Below are positions 10,101-21,837 of a DNA stretch of 64,000 nt, in pieces. The notes below the pieces were generated by a model, which was given only the letters and a program-made list of their open reading frames with translations, ran no database searches and was not told the DNA's origin. Where the stretch lies: assembly GCA_965644295.1 (NCBI GenBank), contig CBFFRP010000400.1, forward strand, positions 1 through 64,000, read 5' to 3'. The position numbers and the translations under genes were made by a program. The first letter of the stretch is position 1, and each line of letters opens with the position of its first letter. This DNA is from Paraphysomonas bandaiensis (lineage: Eukaryota; Chrysophyceae).

Positions 10101-11046
10101 GTTCGTGTGACGCACTTTTAATTCATGTATATATTTCGACTTTTACTAAGCCATAATTTAAGAGTTGTGTAACCTCGTCATATACTAATGGAGATTATAA
10201 TATACATTTTTTGTATAGTAAATAACATTGAATTATGATAAATGATTATCATAATTTCCTAAGATTAAGATTAGCACCCCCCTTTAAATGATGGTGCAGT
10301 TATCAATATCGTTAAATTCGTATAATTTCATGTAATGGAGTACTATATCCTTCAAGACGATAATATATAAATCTTAAAATTTAGTTTTTTATCATAGTTT
10401 ACTTATATATATTAATATGGTTTAAGTATGGTAACTTCAATAATACTATGATTTATGATCTAATGGTATTGTTTGATAGTTTATAAGCTACATCTGCATG
10501 TATGTATATGTAGATAAGGCAGATATCTTTATGTAATTGTGAAAGTACGATAAATGCTCATGTTTACTATTAAAATATGCACAAACTAAAAAACCCACAA
10601 TTTTTAATAGAATTACTAAATAATTTCCCATTATTTTGTTAATGAACCACGTTTTTCTATGGATTATGATTTGTCTATATAAATATCTTGAAAGGATACT
10701 TCTATTGAAGGATTTGATGTATCTTCAATTGTTTTATATATAAGAGAATGTAGTAGAAGTGTGAAGTGAGGGTAGGAGAATGAAGAAGTTTTAGAGATAC
10801 AGTGATATGAAGTGAGATGAAATAGATATGTGAGATACGAGGATCTTTGTACAGTAGACCAGAAGTATACCATAAATACATATCTGTATGTACTGTATAA
10901 CCACTGAGTGTACGAAAAGAAATGAGACAGTAGATGGAGGATGTTCTTTTCAGTTTAGTACTTGAAGTGACTAGGATACGCATAGGACACATTGTTATGT
11001 ATGGTGTTATTTATGCAGTCTTTTGTGTACGGCTGTAGAATAGAAG
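10101..11046. other. AT-rich intergenic region
   Basis: Very AT-rich, with several short TA runs. No supported coding or RNA feature was found; the short minus-strand ORFs look like chance. Confidence 0.6.
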
Positions 11047-11219
11047 CCTGCTCCGCGTTATTGCTCTTGACCTTTGGGTCATAGCATTCGACATAGTCCG
11101 GGAGCGAGTGGCATTGACTGGACGAAACCCAGTTATAAAAAAAGGAACTGTCACTGGCTTTCGGGGACTACGTCGAATGCTATGACCCAAAGGTCAAGAA
11201 CAACAACGCGGAGCAGGCC
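11047..11219. repeat. Imperfect inverted repeat (MITE-like foldback)
   Basis: A ~45-bp arm at 11047-11091 is repeated in reverse complement at 11173-11218, with about three mismatches and a ~80-bp loop. The shared core is GACCTTTGGGTCATAGCATT. The arms and loop are GC-richer than the flanks, suggesting a small mobile element end or foldback. Confidence 0.75.
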
Positions 11220-11307
11220 AGGACCGAAACATAGCGCTATACCCGATCGGTAACGCCAACGGTAGCTGGATAATTTTGAACCTTCAAACAAATAAATATA
11301 TCAGCTG

Positions 11308-11625
11308 GTGACCACGCAAATAGTAATAGAAGCCATGAATAGGATATCGTCGTCATTGCAGAACAGGCGACACTCACCTGCCACGACTAGCGAGAATGAG
11401 ATTCGAGAGATCGGGGATGCCACGCCGCCAGGAGAGACTGACAAGATCGATATGCCAGAAGTGCCGAGTGAGCCACATGAAAAGGAGCAGATGACAGCCG
11501 CTGACACGAGCAAAGGGCACGCACACACAGAAGCAACACCAGCAATCACGGAACCAGTCGACGATGATGGCGACGATGCTGATGGGCAACGCAAACAAAG
11601 CCGAACACTGCAAGAAAGTTTTTGA
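11308..11625 (+). CDS. Hypothetical small acidic protein, possibly a transposon remnant
   Basis: 105 residues, hydrophilic, rich in E, D, T and P, with no recognised domain. The reported start is not convincing: the line begins at a non-ATG codon in an open frame, and internal ATG codons exist. Base composition from about 11040 to 11650 is higher in GC than nearby host genes and follows directly on the inverted repeat, so a degraded mobile element is an alternative. I do not recognise the product. Confidence 0.25.
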   Translation: MTTQIVIEAMNRISSSLQNRRHSPATTSENEIREIGDATPPGETDKIDMPEVPSEPHEKEQMTAADTSKGHAHTEATPAITEPVDDDGDDADGQRKQSRTLQESF

Positions 11626-11702
11626 CTGCCTGTAGTGTCCGAAAGGTAACGGGGGTATTCTGTCCGTTATCGAGTAGACCGAGTACGTATTTTTCTCTGC
11701 GG

Positions 11703-11996
11703 TGTATGTATGTAGGTGTGTATGTATGTATGTATGTATGTATGTATGTATGTATGTATGTATGTATGTATGTATGTATGTATGTATGTATGTATGTATG
11801 TATGTATGTATGTATGTATGTATGTATGTATGTATGTATGTATGTATGTATGTATGTATGTATGTATGTATGTATGTATGTATGTATGTATGTATGTATG
11901 TATGTATGTATGTATGTATGTATGTATGTATGTATGTATGTATGTATGTATGTATGTATGTATGTATGTATGTATGTATGTATGTATGTATGTATG
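11703..11996. repeat. (TATG)n tetranucleotide microsatellite
   Basis: About 290 bp of nearly pure TATG, followed to 12065 by GTAGG/GTACTGTA variants. It lies upstream of the NADAR gene. Confidence 0.98.
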
Positions 11997-12284
11997 AATG
12001 AAGGTAGGTAGGTACTGTAGGTAGGTAGGTATGTACTGTAGGTAGGTAGGTATGTATGTATGTACTGTATCTCAATGTATGAATCATGACCACCGCCTGA
12101 AAAATCCAGGAATCTGCACAATGGACATCACATTCTATATTTGTACATACATCTTGCTAGAGCGACATCGTGTGTAGAGATATACATGCAGTAGATATAT
12201 CATCACACTTAATTAAGAGTAGTGGGTATTGCAATATAAGCATAAAACACATTTCTTTAATAGATCTATAGAACTAATAGTTCA

Positions 12285-12924
12285 ATGATTCACTCTGAGG
12301 ATTATACATACCCATACAATATTGAAGAGATCATCACACGTGTTACTAACAATGAAATATTTGAATATTTACATTTTTATGGACATCATCAAAAATATAG
12401 CGATATAGTGGATAAGTCTTGTTTCAGGTGATTAATAGTATTATATACAACTACATGTTTATCTGATATCATGTGTTTTTAGTCAGTGGTATGACTCAGG
12501 ATTTGAAATTGATGGGGTCTATTACAAGACAGCTGAACACTGGATGATGGCCTCCAAAGCACGTCTTTTTGATTCCTCGATGGTAGAGAAGATAATCAAT
12601 GCTTCTTCTCCTAGGATTGCTAAATCTCTTGGGCGGAGTGTGAAGAACTTTGACTGTGATGTATGGGAAGCCGAGTCTTGGAATATTGTCGTCGCAGGCA
12701 ATATGGCAAAGTTTTCCCAGAATAACGAGTTAAGGGATTTTCTTATGACCACGAAAGGAAAGGTGCTAGTTGAGTCAAGCCCAAACGATAGAATATGGGG
12801 TATGGGGCTAAGCTGGAATCATAAAGATGCCTGCAACCCACTCATGTGGAAGGGGAGAAATAAGCTGGGTTTTGCATTAACAGCTGTAAGGGAGAGACTA
12901 CTCCAGGACGAAAGTGTTAGTTGA
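12285..12924 (+). CDS. NADAR-domain protein (ADP-ribose processing, YbiA/COG3236 family)
   Basis: Two exons, 12285-12427 and 12483-12924, with a 55-nt GT-AG intron splitting a serine codon. The joined protein has about 194 residues. It shows the NADAR hallmarks: FYGH near the start, then across the splice site SCFSQWY, followed by VYYKTAEHWMMASKARLF and NRLGFAL-like KLGFALTAVRERLL at the end. NADAR proteins act as N-glycosidases/ADP-ribose glycohydrolases that remove ADP-ribose from nucleic acid bases or process riboflavin intermediates. The length is normal for a single-domain member. The ATG at 12285 is the first in frame and gives the conserved N-terminal helix. Confidence 0.9.
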
Positions 12925-13184
12925 TATGCATAAATGACGTGCTATTAAAGGTTTAAAACTTTGCTTTTTTATAACATATTCAATGTTGTAGTCCTAGTTC
13001 GTAACATCATGGTACAATACTCTTTCATATTAGCTCGCAATATATGACAGAAACGCTTGTTGGTATAACGATTTTCTCTACGTCTAAAATTAGTATTCTA
13101 AAAAGAAGAGTACTACGTGCGTAGTAATGTATTTTACTTATATAGCACAAAAAGTCGAAAAATATTACACTATTTCCCTTTACA

Positions 13185-14549
13185 CTAAGTCAGTGTTTTC
13201 GTAACTACTTCAATATTACCATTACATGAAGTACAATCACTAGCACTAGAAGTAAACTCACGACGATCAAGATACTTTTCACGAAGCCGTGATACCGCGA
13301 AGCTGTCAACATTTATCGGACACTTACAGAATTTACACTTCCCTTCAGAAAAATTATTCGAAGGTTCAGATGATACTATGTCAACTGGTAGTCCAAGGGG
13401 AGTTTCACACCATACACATGTAATTTCACTACTATTATCTGCATGCTCTGGCAATGAACCTTCACAGGATTGTATGTGGAGATTACCCGTACTGCGCTGC
13501 TTACCTGTGTTACGCTGACTGCCAACGCCTACATTTCTGGAAATAGCATGGGTTGGTATATTTACATCGCTTCCGTAGTCAACAGGTACGCCAGCTGTAC
13601 ACAAATCATCATATAAGACAAGAAGACGATTAGTCTGAGATCTAGGAACTTCACTACAAGCCACACGTATTGATCGTAACGCCGATAAGAAAAGGCCACA
13701 GCCCATAGCACATAAAGCATAACGGTAATGGCCTTTTGGACACATTGGAGACATTGTCTTTGCCCGAACAGCATCCTCCAGACCTAAACTGTATAGCTTA
13801 CGCACATACTCCGAAGTGTTATTCTTCTCTCTGGCCATCCGACCAAGTTCGATATAACACTGTGCGCGATTACTATAAGCTCTAGCATCTTCAGATAGCT
13901 TCAATGAATCAGAGTATTTAGCTATAGCTCTTTTGTACTCTCCATTTCGAAAATACGTGTTACCTTCCTGCCGGAGAGTATGAGCTTTATCGACGTCGTC
14001 ATGATAAACCCTATCCAAAGCCTTTAGAATATCATGATACAACTCCCGTTTTTGTAGATCACGAACACGACGTAATTTCTTTTCAACTACAGAACGAGGA
14101 AAGTTTCCAAATTTGTCCATGATATCTAGACGAGCTCCTTTGTCTATCAACAAGCGAACAATATGAACATGCCCATACATGACAGCAAGCAAAAGAGGGG
14201 TTTCCCCTGCCGCACTTCCATGATCATCATTCACATTCAATCCATAAGACAATAGTAATTCAATAAACTCACAGGATGTACCCTGATAACAACACCAATG
14301 TAAGGGTTTAAATCCATGTGGTCCAAAACGATCAAAACATAAACTTTCAACTGTACATTTTCCATGAAAATTCTTCCAACGATTAATATAATCATTAAAA
14401 TGATCTTGATTTATATTAATATTATTTAGAATCTCCCATAATTCAGATAATTGTATTGTATCAGTGTTATTTCCTTCTGTATCTTCCTCATTAGGTTTGA
14501 TATGATCTTTATGTGTATTTGATGATAGATAATCAAGAAATTTACTCAT
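13185..14549 (-). CDS. Ankyrin-TPR protein with C-terminal CxxC zinc-ribbon-like region
   Basis: A single open exon of 454 residues. Ankyrin repeats occupy ~75-165 (LHWCCYQGTSCEFIELLLSYG, then TPLLLAVMYGHVHIVRLLIDKGA). Three TPR units follow at ~193-330 (AHTLRQEGNTYFRNGEYKRAIAKY). The C-terminal third has spaced CxxC pairs (CVWC, CKFCKC, CTSC) that could bind zinc. Each module mediates protein-protein contacts, so an adaptor or co-chaperone-like role is likely, but the partner is unknown. The start ATG sits in an AT-rich upstream region shared with the MITE cluster. I do not recognise a specific orthologue. Confidence 0.8.
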   Translation of the reverse strand: MSKFLDYLSSNTHKDHIKPNEEDTEGNNTDTIQLSELWEILNNININQDHFNDYINRWKNFHGKCTVESLCFDRFGPHGFKPLHWCCYQGTSCEFIELLLSYGLNVNDDHGSAAGETPLLLAVMYGHVHIVRLLIDKGARLDIMDKFGNFPRSVVEKKLRRVRDLQKRELYHDILKALDRVYHDDVDKAHTLRQEGNTYFRNGEYKRAIAKYSDSLKLSEDARAYSNRAQCYIELGRMAREKNNTSEYVRKLYSLGLEDAVRAKTMSPMCPKGHYRYALCAMGCGLFLSALRSIRVACSEVPRSQTNRLLVLYDDLCTAGVPVDYGSDVNIPTHAISRNVGVGSQRNTGKQRSTGNLHIQSCEGSLPEHADNSSEITCVWCETPLGLPVDIVSSEPSNNFSEGKCKFCKCPINVDSFAVSRLREKYLDRREFTSSASDCTSCNGNIEVVTKTLT

Positions 14550-14687
14550 TAATTAATTTAATATATGTAATAAAGTGTTATAGTGTGTTATATATATATG
14601 AGGTTAGATATGAGGAGAGTGGAATTGGTATGGATTGTTTAATGTTCGATGGATTGGATATAGATGTATATATACGTGGACATACAT

Positions 14688-14818
14688 CTCATTTTTCGGA
14701 AATAAATTGAAGAATAAATCTTCTATATTGCTGTGATACAAGTACGGCTAGAATACAGATAATTGTTGTCTCAATATTTGAGGCATCTTTGAACAAAAAT
14801 ATAGAAAGGATGCCGATA
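14688..14818 (+). repeat. MITE-like element, family TATCGGCA, copy A
   Basis: Shares the core 'TTTTTCGGAAATA', 'TGTCTCAATATTTGAGGCATC' split around a CGGCT-rich centre, and the 3' end GGATGCCGATA with copies at 15129, 59415 and 59966. The left inverted end is degraded here. Confidence 0.75.
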
Positions 14819-15128
14819 ATATATAGTGGTACGTATAGGGTATAGGTATATACAGAGGGGGTAAAAACTCTAAATTTAATTTAATATATGGAATTTTTAG
14901 ATAATGAGTGATGAAAATTGTATAGTTTCTTTGATGCTGTATTATAAACACTGGCTTTTCGATTTTTGATCTACTTCCACAGGAAAACCTTTGTTTTATG
15001 GTTTCGCAGCTGCAGAAAATTCTGATTATTACATAGAATATGAAGGTGAAGTTGTGTTGAAGGTATGATATATCTAGATATGGGTACTATTGTATAGCAT
15101 ATGATACGAAGTATAGTGAAGTACATCA

Positions 15129-15274
15129 TATCGGCAGTCAGCATCTTATTTTTCGGAAATAGATTGAGGCAAATATTTTCTATATTACTGCAATAGAACT
15201 ACGGCTTTAATACAGATAATTATTGTCTCAATATTTGAGGCATCTTTGAACAAAAATAAACAAGGATGCCGATA
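15129..15274 (+). repeat. MITE-like element, family TATCGGCA, copy B
   Basis: 146 bp with inverted ends TATCGGCA / TGCCGATA and the same internal sequence as copies A, C and D. It lies just upstream of the TPR gene and may sit in its promoter. Confidence 0.8.
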
Positions 15275-15452
15275 CGATAAAAGTCTGTGTAAAGTATGTG
15301 AATGTATGTATATATAAAGACACACAGCAGTAGAGACATGCGTATCTATCCATATATAACACAATCTATCGAACCATATATACATATATACATACATACA
15401 CAACCATTAAACTATTCCTCATACATAACTATCACACTTATACAATATTAAA

Positions 15453-17767
15453 ATGAACCTTTCTTCATATCCATTCAATCTATCAGAAGATAAAGAAAGT
15501 CTTTCCATCCTTTCATTTACATCCCATCATCAGATAATTAAACTATGGTTAACTAGAGGTTTATTATGGTATTATGCATTTAATCATGAAGAAGCTGTCT
15601 ATTGTTTTAAACAAGCTGTTGAAATTGATCCGAATTGTATTATGGGACATTATGGGATTGCTATTAGTAACGGTCCGAATTATAACACTCCATTAATGTC
15701 AAGAGATTCATTCCCATCAGCTAAAGATGCATATCATCATGCAATAAAATCATATGATATCATGAAACAAATATCATCAAATAATATATTATCAGATATT
15801 GAAAAATCACTTGTTGAAGCATTACAATGTCGATTTAATCCTTTGAATGATGTGAATGATGGAAAGCCAGTTGATCAGAATACTCTAGCTTATATAGATG
15901 CAATGAAAGAGGTATATGATAAATATCCAGACAGTGCTTGTGTGGCATGCATGTATGCTGAGGCTTTGATGAATACAGCGCCTTGGAAATTATGGAATCT
16001 TGACACAGGTAAGATATCTCTCTCTTTTAATATCAGATAATACGGAATCTTATCTTTCATTATATCATAGGCATTCCTACCCCCTATGCTGAGCGTGCGC
16101 GCGCTGTATTGTCTAATGCTCTTGCATTCGCGCCTGGACATCCTGGGTTAAACCATTTCTTGATTCATCTAATGGAAATGAGCCCTGAGCCGTATGTCGC
16201 ACTGGAAGCTTGTCAGAAGCTGAGATATGAATGTTGTCCTGATGCTGGCCATCTAATACACATGCCATCTCATATATACGTGCTGCTAGGTAATGATATT
16301 GAAATTCTTTCTCTGTCCTTGCAGAGGTAACGACAATGTGTTAGGAATGTATGATGACGCCGCGGACTGCAACATTGAAGCGATTGCTGTGGACAACAAG
16401 TATGTAGCAAAGGAGGGCATATTCAACTATTACACAGGCTACCGCATACATAACATGCATTTTGTGGCTTATGCTGCAATGTTTGCTGGTAGGGTAACAC
16501 TAAAGAAAGTGATCCACATGTTGTTTTTCTAAATGTGCTGCATATATGTATATATAAATTGCACAAAAGCTGCAAAGTCTATTGGGCATCACTTTTCAAT
16601 GCAACCTTGTCATTCGATGTCGTACGTGGATGCCCTCATCTTTATCGAAATGTATAGGTCAGTTCGAGAAAGCTATGTCGGCCTGTCGCGATATACAAGG
16701 AACTCTGCCAGAGAACTTACTGTCCGATCCAGTTTTGGCAACTTACTTTGAGTCGTTTTATTCACTCAATATGCATGTTCTGGTGCGCTTTGGGCGATGG
16801 CAAGAGATATTGGATTATGAATTACCGGCCAATACTGAGGTGAGATAATTCGTGTTCCATTCATGGTGTGGTGGGTTATACTCCCTTGTTTTCATGGGAT
16901 AGTTACCACTTCTTACTATCGAATATCTGACAACATGGTACAGATATATCCTTACACCATTGCCATATGTCACTATAGTCGTGGGATAGCGAACTCAGTT
17001 CAAGGCAATATATCTGCGGCTCTGAAAGAAGAAGAGCTTTTTAATGAATCCAGGAAAAAAGTTCCTTCTGAACGGGTCCTGCATAACAACTTATGCAGCG
17101 ATATGCTAGCTGTGGGCGCAGCCATGCTCCGGGGTGAGATCCTTTATAGACAAGGTAATAAAAATGTGTATCACAGTTAGATTTTGTAAATGAGTGGTAC
17201 TGCTATCTATTTATTGCTGTTCACTCGAGCTCTCTGCACTTATGTCCTATGTATGTTTGCACTTGTGCTGAATACTGTTCAGGTCAGCATGAGGCTGCAT
17301 ATGAATCTCTGCAATCTGCTTGTATTCTGAGTGATAATTTGGTGTACGACGAACCTTGGGGGTGGATGCAACCCCCGTCTCACGCTCTGGGGGCCCTTCT
17401 TCTTGAGCAGGTATATCTATGTTTTTAAAAAGGAATTTTAACTCAACATTGAACCTATTTCTAGGGACATGTCGACAGAGCGGAGCTTCAGTACAGGAGA
17501 GATATGGACACATCCTTTTATGGCCGCTGCCATCCAGATAATATATGGGCATTGCGTGGACTTCACTCTTGCTTGATCCAGAAAATGAGCCAAGAAACAT
17601 CTGCGGAAGCAAAGCAGCTTTTAAAAACAGAAATAGATGCCATCTCAGTGAAACTATCGAAGATTCAAACCAAAAGTGATGTTGATATAAGTGTTTCCTG
17701 TATGTGTGCGGTGGGTATACCAGAGGGGAACCATGTGGGTGGTGGATGCTGCCGAAACTCCACTTAG
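15453..17767 (+). CDS. TPR protein, TTC38-like
   Basis: Seven exons: 15453-16008, 16327-16488 and 16658-16839 among them; full set 15453-16008, 16070-16289, 16327-16488, 16658-16839, 16944-17154, 17283-17410, 17465-17767. The introns have GT-AG ends and keep the frame; the second is only 37 nt. The protein is helical throughout with TPR-like repeats (YAFNHEEAVYCFKQAVEIDP, HPGLNHFLIHLMEMS, HLIHMPSHIYV, FYSLNMHVLVRFGRWQEIL). The HMPSHIYV block followed by a repeated pair is typical of TTC38-type proteins of unknown biochemical role. The C-terminal tail after ~17700 is cysteine-rich and may be poorly conserved. The first intron acceptor falls at about 16069. The exon model is my manual reading; the family assignment is from the motif pattern. 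Confidence 0.8.
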
Positions 17768-18448
17768 TAATTGTCGCACGCACGTCGGCCTCAGCCGCAC
17801 TGAAGTCCCTTGCGAGTTGTGAGTGTTCTACAACTTGTTTTAACGTTGCCACGTTGGTTGTCATGCTATTTTCGTTTTTTTAGTACGTTTTGTTTACATC
17901 AAATTGTTTGTTATTGAAATGAATACTCTACCGTATGTAATGAACACAAAAGTCACACTCATCGAGCACAACAATATAAGGCGTTGCTGGTAATAACATT
18001 TGGATGGATATATGTTGATTTTCTTTTTTTGTCTACAATAATATAGCTTTTCTTATTGTGTAAATGGTATTTTCTTAGAATCGACCTCTTTAGATATCTT
18101 TCTTCGGGAGTACTGTGCTAATTTCATATCATTTATTAGCTTCAAAATTTATGATAGAAAAGCATTAGAAATTTCAGTAAATCATCAGTAATTTAAAATA
18201 GATATTAAGTACCTTTCAAATAAATACATTGTTGTTGTTTACTATTTGTGAGCAATTAAAAGCTGTAGTTTTTAATATATTTGAATTATAGCAGTTTCTC
18301 AAAGACTGCAGCAGCTAACCGAATTATGAGAACCAATGATATCTTCTATATATAATTGATATCTATGTAAGATATATTAAGTGTTACTAAGTGTGAATAG
18401 AAGTAAGTGTTACTACTAAGTGATAGCAAGCAATTGTAGTAATAAATA
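17768..18448. other. AT-rich intergenic region
   Basis: Downstream of the TPR gene up to the first hAT target duplication. No coding or RNA feature is supported. Confidence 0.6.
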
Positions 18449-18456
18449 GATACCAT

Positions 18457-19255
18457 CAGGGATAGGGAACAATATATTGTATTGCAATACATTGTACAAT
18501 ATATTGCAATATATTGTAAAATATATTGATTGGTGGACTGGTCAAATATTCCATCAATAGTGTTTCTGCTAAAAGAGCTCACAATACTATTGCAATATAT
18601 TGCAATCAATATTATGATAGTCATATAAGAGAAGATTCTCAACTGTAGGGTGCAAAATGGATATAAATAACCGAGAAATTGATTACAACATTACAAAGGA
18701 TAATGAAGCTGATGTTGACTATGCGACTAAATATCTTCAGTCAGCTCAAAAAATTAAGAAACGTACAGATCTACGAGTCATTAACGGTTGCCTGGCCTTG
18801 GTATGTACTTCCAATACATGGGAACGTCTGTTCAGCACAGCTAAACATATAGTATCAGTGTTGCGCAAAAGTATCCATCCTACTTAATATGCTGTTGTTT
18901 TAGAAAGCTATTCGACAGTTATGGCCGGATACTAGCATATTTCAGTTAATTCTGTGGATGAATATGGTGATGTTGACCTCACCGATGATGGCTCAGAGGA
19001 TGAGGACGAGGTGGATTTTTAGTAGCTATAAGCAGCAGTTGGTTTGGTTGTCATGTGATCTTAATGACTAATACTAAAAATGAAATCTACGGATGTGTTT
19101 ACCTACTGATTAGTCAAACTAATATATCGCAATACATTGACAATATATTGCAATATATTGTAATTGTATTGTAGGACCGGTTTAAAAAATCCATCAATAC
19201 TATTGATGGAACGCTATCTAACAATAGTATTGCAATATATTGTTCCCTATCCCTG
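18457..19255 (+). mobile_element. Non-autonomous hAT element 1 (799 bp) with 8-bp target duplication
   Basis: Begins CAGGGATAGGGAACAATATA and ends in the reverse complement, GTTCCCTATCCCTG. It is bounded on both sides by GATACCAT (18449-18456 and 19256-19263), the 8-bp duplication expected for hAT elements. Inside, 18657-18887 encodes a piece of the hAT C-terminal dimerisation region (TSNTWERLFSTAKHIVS). Several internal TTGATTGG/CAATATATTG palindromes lie near both ends. The catalytic core is missing, so it is a deletion derivative. Confidence 0.93.
18657..18887 (+). pseudogene. hAT transposase C-terminal remnant
   Basis: 76 residues containing the hAT dimerisation signature (SNTWERLFSTAKHI) followed by a premature stop. 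The matching LW-P continuation is readable in another frame just downstream (18912 on). The catalytic domain is absent. Confidence 0.8.
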
Positions 19256-19388
19256 GATACCATTAATGAAAGTCCGGTTTCAGGCAATTATAATGACAGT
19301 AATGACAAATGTACCAGCAATTAAAATGGTATTACCATTAACGGTTACCAGGCCCTGGTACTGAACCTGAAATATATTGACTCTACAA

Positions 19389-20047
19389 CAGGGATAGGGA
19401 ACAGTATATTGTATTGCAATATGTTGAAGTCAATATTATGATAGTCATATACAGAAAAAGCTTCTTCTTAACTGTAGGGTAAAAAATATAAGTCCATGTA
19501 TATAACTCTCCGTTCAGACAGTGATTATTGCAACAATACAGAGGATGATGAAGCTGAAGTTTTGGCTTTTCGGAAAAAATACTTCAATCAGCTCAAAATT
19601 TAATAAATGGAAAGTTGAAATATCTATGTACAGGGGCACGAGTCATGTAGTAAGTACTTCCAATACATGTGAACACCTGTTCAGCGCGGCAAAAACTTCC
19701 TACTACACATAATATGCTGTTGTTTCTGAAAGCTAACCGACAGTTGTGGCCGAATGCAAGCATGTTTCAATTAATATTGGATGAATATGGTGATGATGAT
19801 GTCACCAATGATGGCTCAGAGGATGAGTATGAGGAAATTTTTAATTAGTTAAGAGTAGTGGGTCTAATAATGACAAGTACTAAAAATTGAGACTGCGGAT
19901 GTGTTTACTAACTGATTAGTCTAATATATGGCAATATATTGTAGAATATATTGCAATAGTATTGTAGGGCCAGTTTAAAAACTCCATCAATACTATTGAT
20001 GGAACGCTATCTAATAATAGTATTGCAATATATTTTCCCCATCCCTG
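19389..20047 (+). mobile_element. Non-autonomous hAT element 2 (659 bp) with 8-bp target duplication
   Basis: Same ends as element 1 (CAGGGATAGGGAAC ... CCCATCCCTG) and the same internal order. It is bounded by CTCTACAA at 19381-19388 and 20048-20055. The residual dimerisation peptide STSNTCEHLFSAAK lies at 19650-19700, with several indels. It inserted about 130 bp from element 1. Confidence 0.93.
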
Positions 20048-20055
20048 CTCTACAA

Positions 20056-20655
20056 TATAGTGACGATGTAAGATCATACCAGAAAGGGTTGGTGTAGTAG
20101 TAATAAATCGAGTTGATGAATGACAATGAATGTTGAATGGTATCTCTTCTAATTTTCTGCTTAAAAAGTTTATCTAAGATTTCTTACTAAGTTCAACTAC
20201 TAATTATATCGTTATCTAACATACACCAAACCACCATCATAAATAAGTTTATTTATATAAAAACTTTTAAACATTAAGTCAAAGAGCGAAGATAATATAA
20301 AATAAAATAGAAATATCTGAGTGTTCAATTCCTTGTTTTGTTCCAGCGCTTTCGAGGTCATAATAAATTATTTGTAGGTTCACAATGCGCAATAATGTCA
20401 TTATAACCACTCTGCACTCATTTGAGTTATAAACCACATTAAAAATTAGGATGATATTAGCTACACTATATAGTATTATGACCTTCAATTTTGTTAAATA
20501 CCACGTTTATTAGTTTAAACAGCAGTACAAAATTCAGCAACATGGTATCGCATATATCGGGCTTAGAGATAATGTTATCACTTCGTCAAAACGTACTGCC
20601 AAATAGTGACAAAGTATAAGTTGACAACAATAAATACCGCAAGCCCGACCAACGT
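20056..20655. other. AT-rich intergenic region
   Basis: Between hAT element 2 and the 3' end of the phosphoserine aminotransferase gene. It includes the transferase 3' UTR; no other feature is supported. Confidence 0.6.
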
Positions 20656-21837
20656 TTACTTCTTGGATTCAAATGCTCCTTGATTTTCCTTCTGGAATTT
20701 GTGCATGAAGTCACGAATGTACTGTACAACCTCGATAGGTTGATGGTTGTACATTGTGATGCGTATCGCATCTGTAGAAATTCCCAGAGGATGAGAGCGG
20801 ACATCCAACCATCCCATGTCGGCTGTTTCTTTGAGAAATTTCTCAACAAGTTCTCCGTCGCGTCCCTCTCCAGTGCCAATGGTGAATACGACCTGCATTC
20901 GAGATCGGAATCGCCAGTCATTCACAAAGGTACGATAGAAGCCATTGGAATCATCAATATAGTTGTAAAGCAAATTCGAGCGATCGATAGCAAGTTTTTC
21001 GTAGAATTCTACCCCACCACGCTCGATCATGTACTCACAAGTGAGATGTCCCAGCCATACGGAAAAGATTACAGGAACATTCCAGATCTTGTTTGGCGCC
21101 GTCTGAAATACATTCCAGTTGCACATCGTCGGCGTATAAGGGTGAACATCATCGTTGATTAAATCTTTGCGAATAACGGTGTAACATACACCACTGGTAG
21201 AAAATATCTTATGAGCGGCAGCGTATATTACGCCATATTTTGAGATATCCACAGGCTTCGAGCCAAAGTTTGCGCTCGCATCACAGACGAGTTCCACACC
21301 CTTTGGTATGACATCATATTCAAAGTCCTGAAACTCAAAGCCCTGCCGAGTGTCCGCAGCCGTATAATGAACATACTTTGAATCGGCGGGGATATTCCAA
21401 TCCTTACCATCTGGATAGTCGAAATAGAGCCCTATTGGATCCACATTAGCTTGATGGACATCATCACAGTATATTTTGGCCTCTTTAACAGATTTTTCCG
21501 ACCAATGACCACTCATCAAATACGTCGCCTTTCCACCATTCTTTCCAAGTAAGTTCATTGGTATAGCAGCAAACTGCAGTGTTGCTCCACCATTAAAGAA
21601 ATGCACTTCATAATTATCAGGAATACGATTCAGCTTCCTGAAAGACTCTTCTGCTTTATCCATAATAATATGGAAGTCAGATGTCCGATATCCCATCTCG
21701 GCAACTGATATTTGTTTGCCAAGTGGACTGAGAAACAGCTGTTGAGCTTTTTCTAGAACCTCTACTGGTAATGCCGCACAACCAGCGGAGAGGTTCACAA
21801 TCCGCTTAGGAATAGTTGAAAACAATCGTCGTTGCAT
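20656..21837 (-). CDS. serC: Phosphoserine aminotransferase
   Basis: Intronless ORF of 393 residues, close to the normal length for SerC/PSAT. The enzyme transaminates 3-phosphohydroxypyruvate to phosphoserine with glutamate, using PLP. Visible hallmarks are NLSAGCAALPVEVLEKAQ at the N-terminus, FNGGATLQFAAIPMNLL, GHWSEKSVKEAK, LVCDASANF with the PLP-binding aspartate, and the PLP lysine in AAAHKIFSTSG at ~210. The usual FSAGP reads LSAGC here and several other motifs are loosened, so it is a divergent member. The first residues (MQRRLFSTIPKR) resemble a short mitochondrial presequence. The ATG at 21837 is the only one upstream of the first conserved block. Confidence 0.88.
   Translation of the reverse strand: MQRRLFSTIPKRIVNLSAGCAALPVEVLEKAQQLFLSPLGKQISVAEMGYRTSDFHIIMDKAEESFRKLNRIPDNYEVHFFNGGATLQFAAIPMNLLGKNGGKATYLMSGHWSEKSVKEAKIYCDDVHQANVDPIGLYFDYPDGKDWNIPADSKYVHYTAADTRQGFEFQDFEYDVIPKGVELVCDASANFGSKPVDISKYGVIYAAAHKIFSTSGVCYTVIRKDLINDDVHPYTPTMCNWNVFQTAPNKIWNVPVIFSVWLGHLTCEYMIERGGVEFYEKLAIDRSNLLYNYIDDSNGFYRTFVNDWRFRSRMQVVFTIGTGEGRDGELVEKFLKETADMGWLDVRSHPLGISTDAIRITMYNHQPIEVVQYIRDFMHKFQKENQGAFESKK

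Noticed and set aside
20680-21162. Plus-strand ORF opposite serC
   Set aside because: Shadow of the phosphoserine aminotransferase gene.
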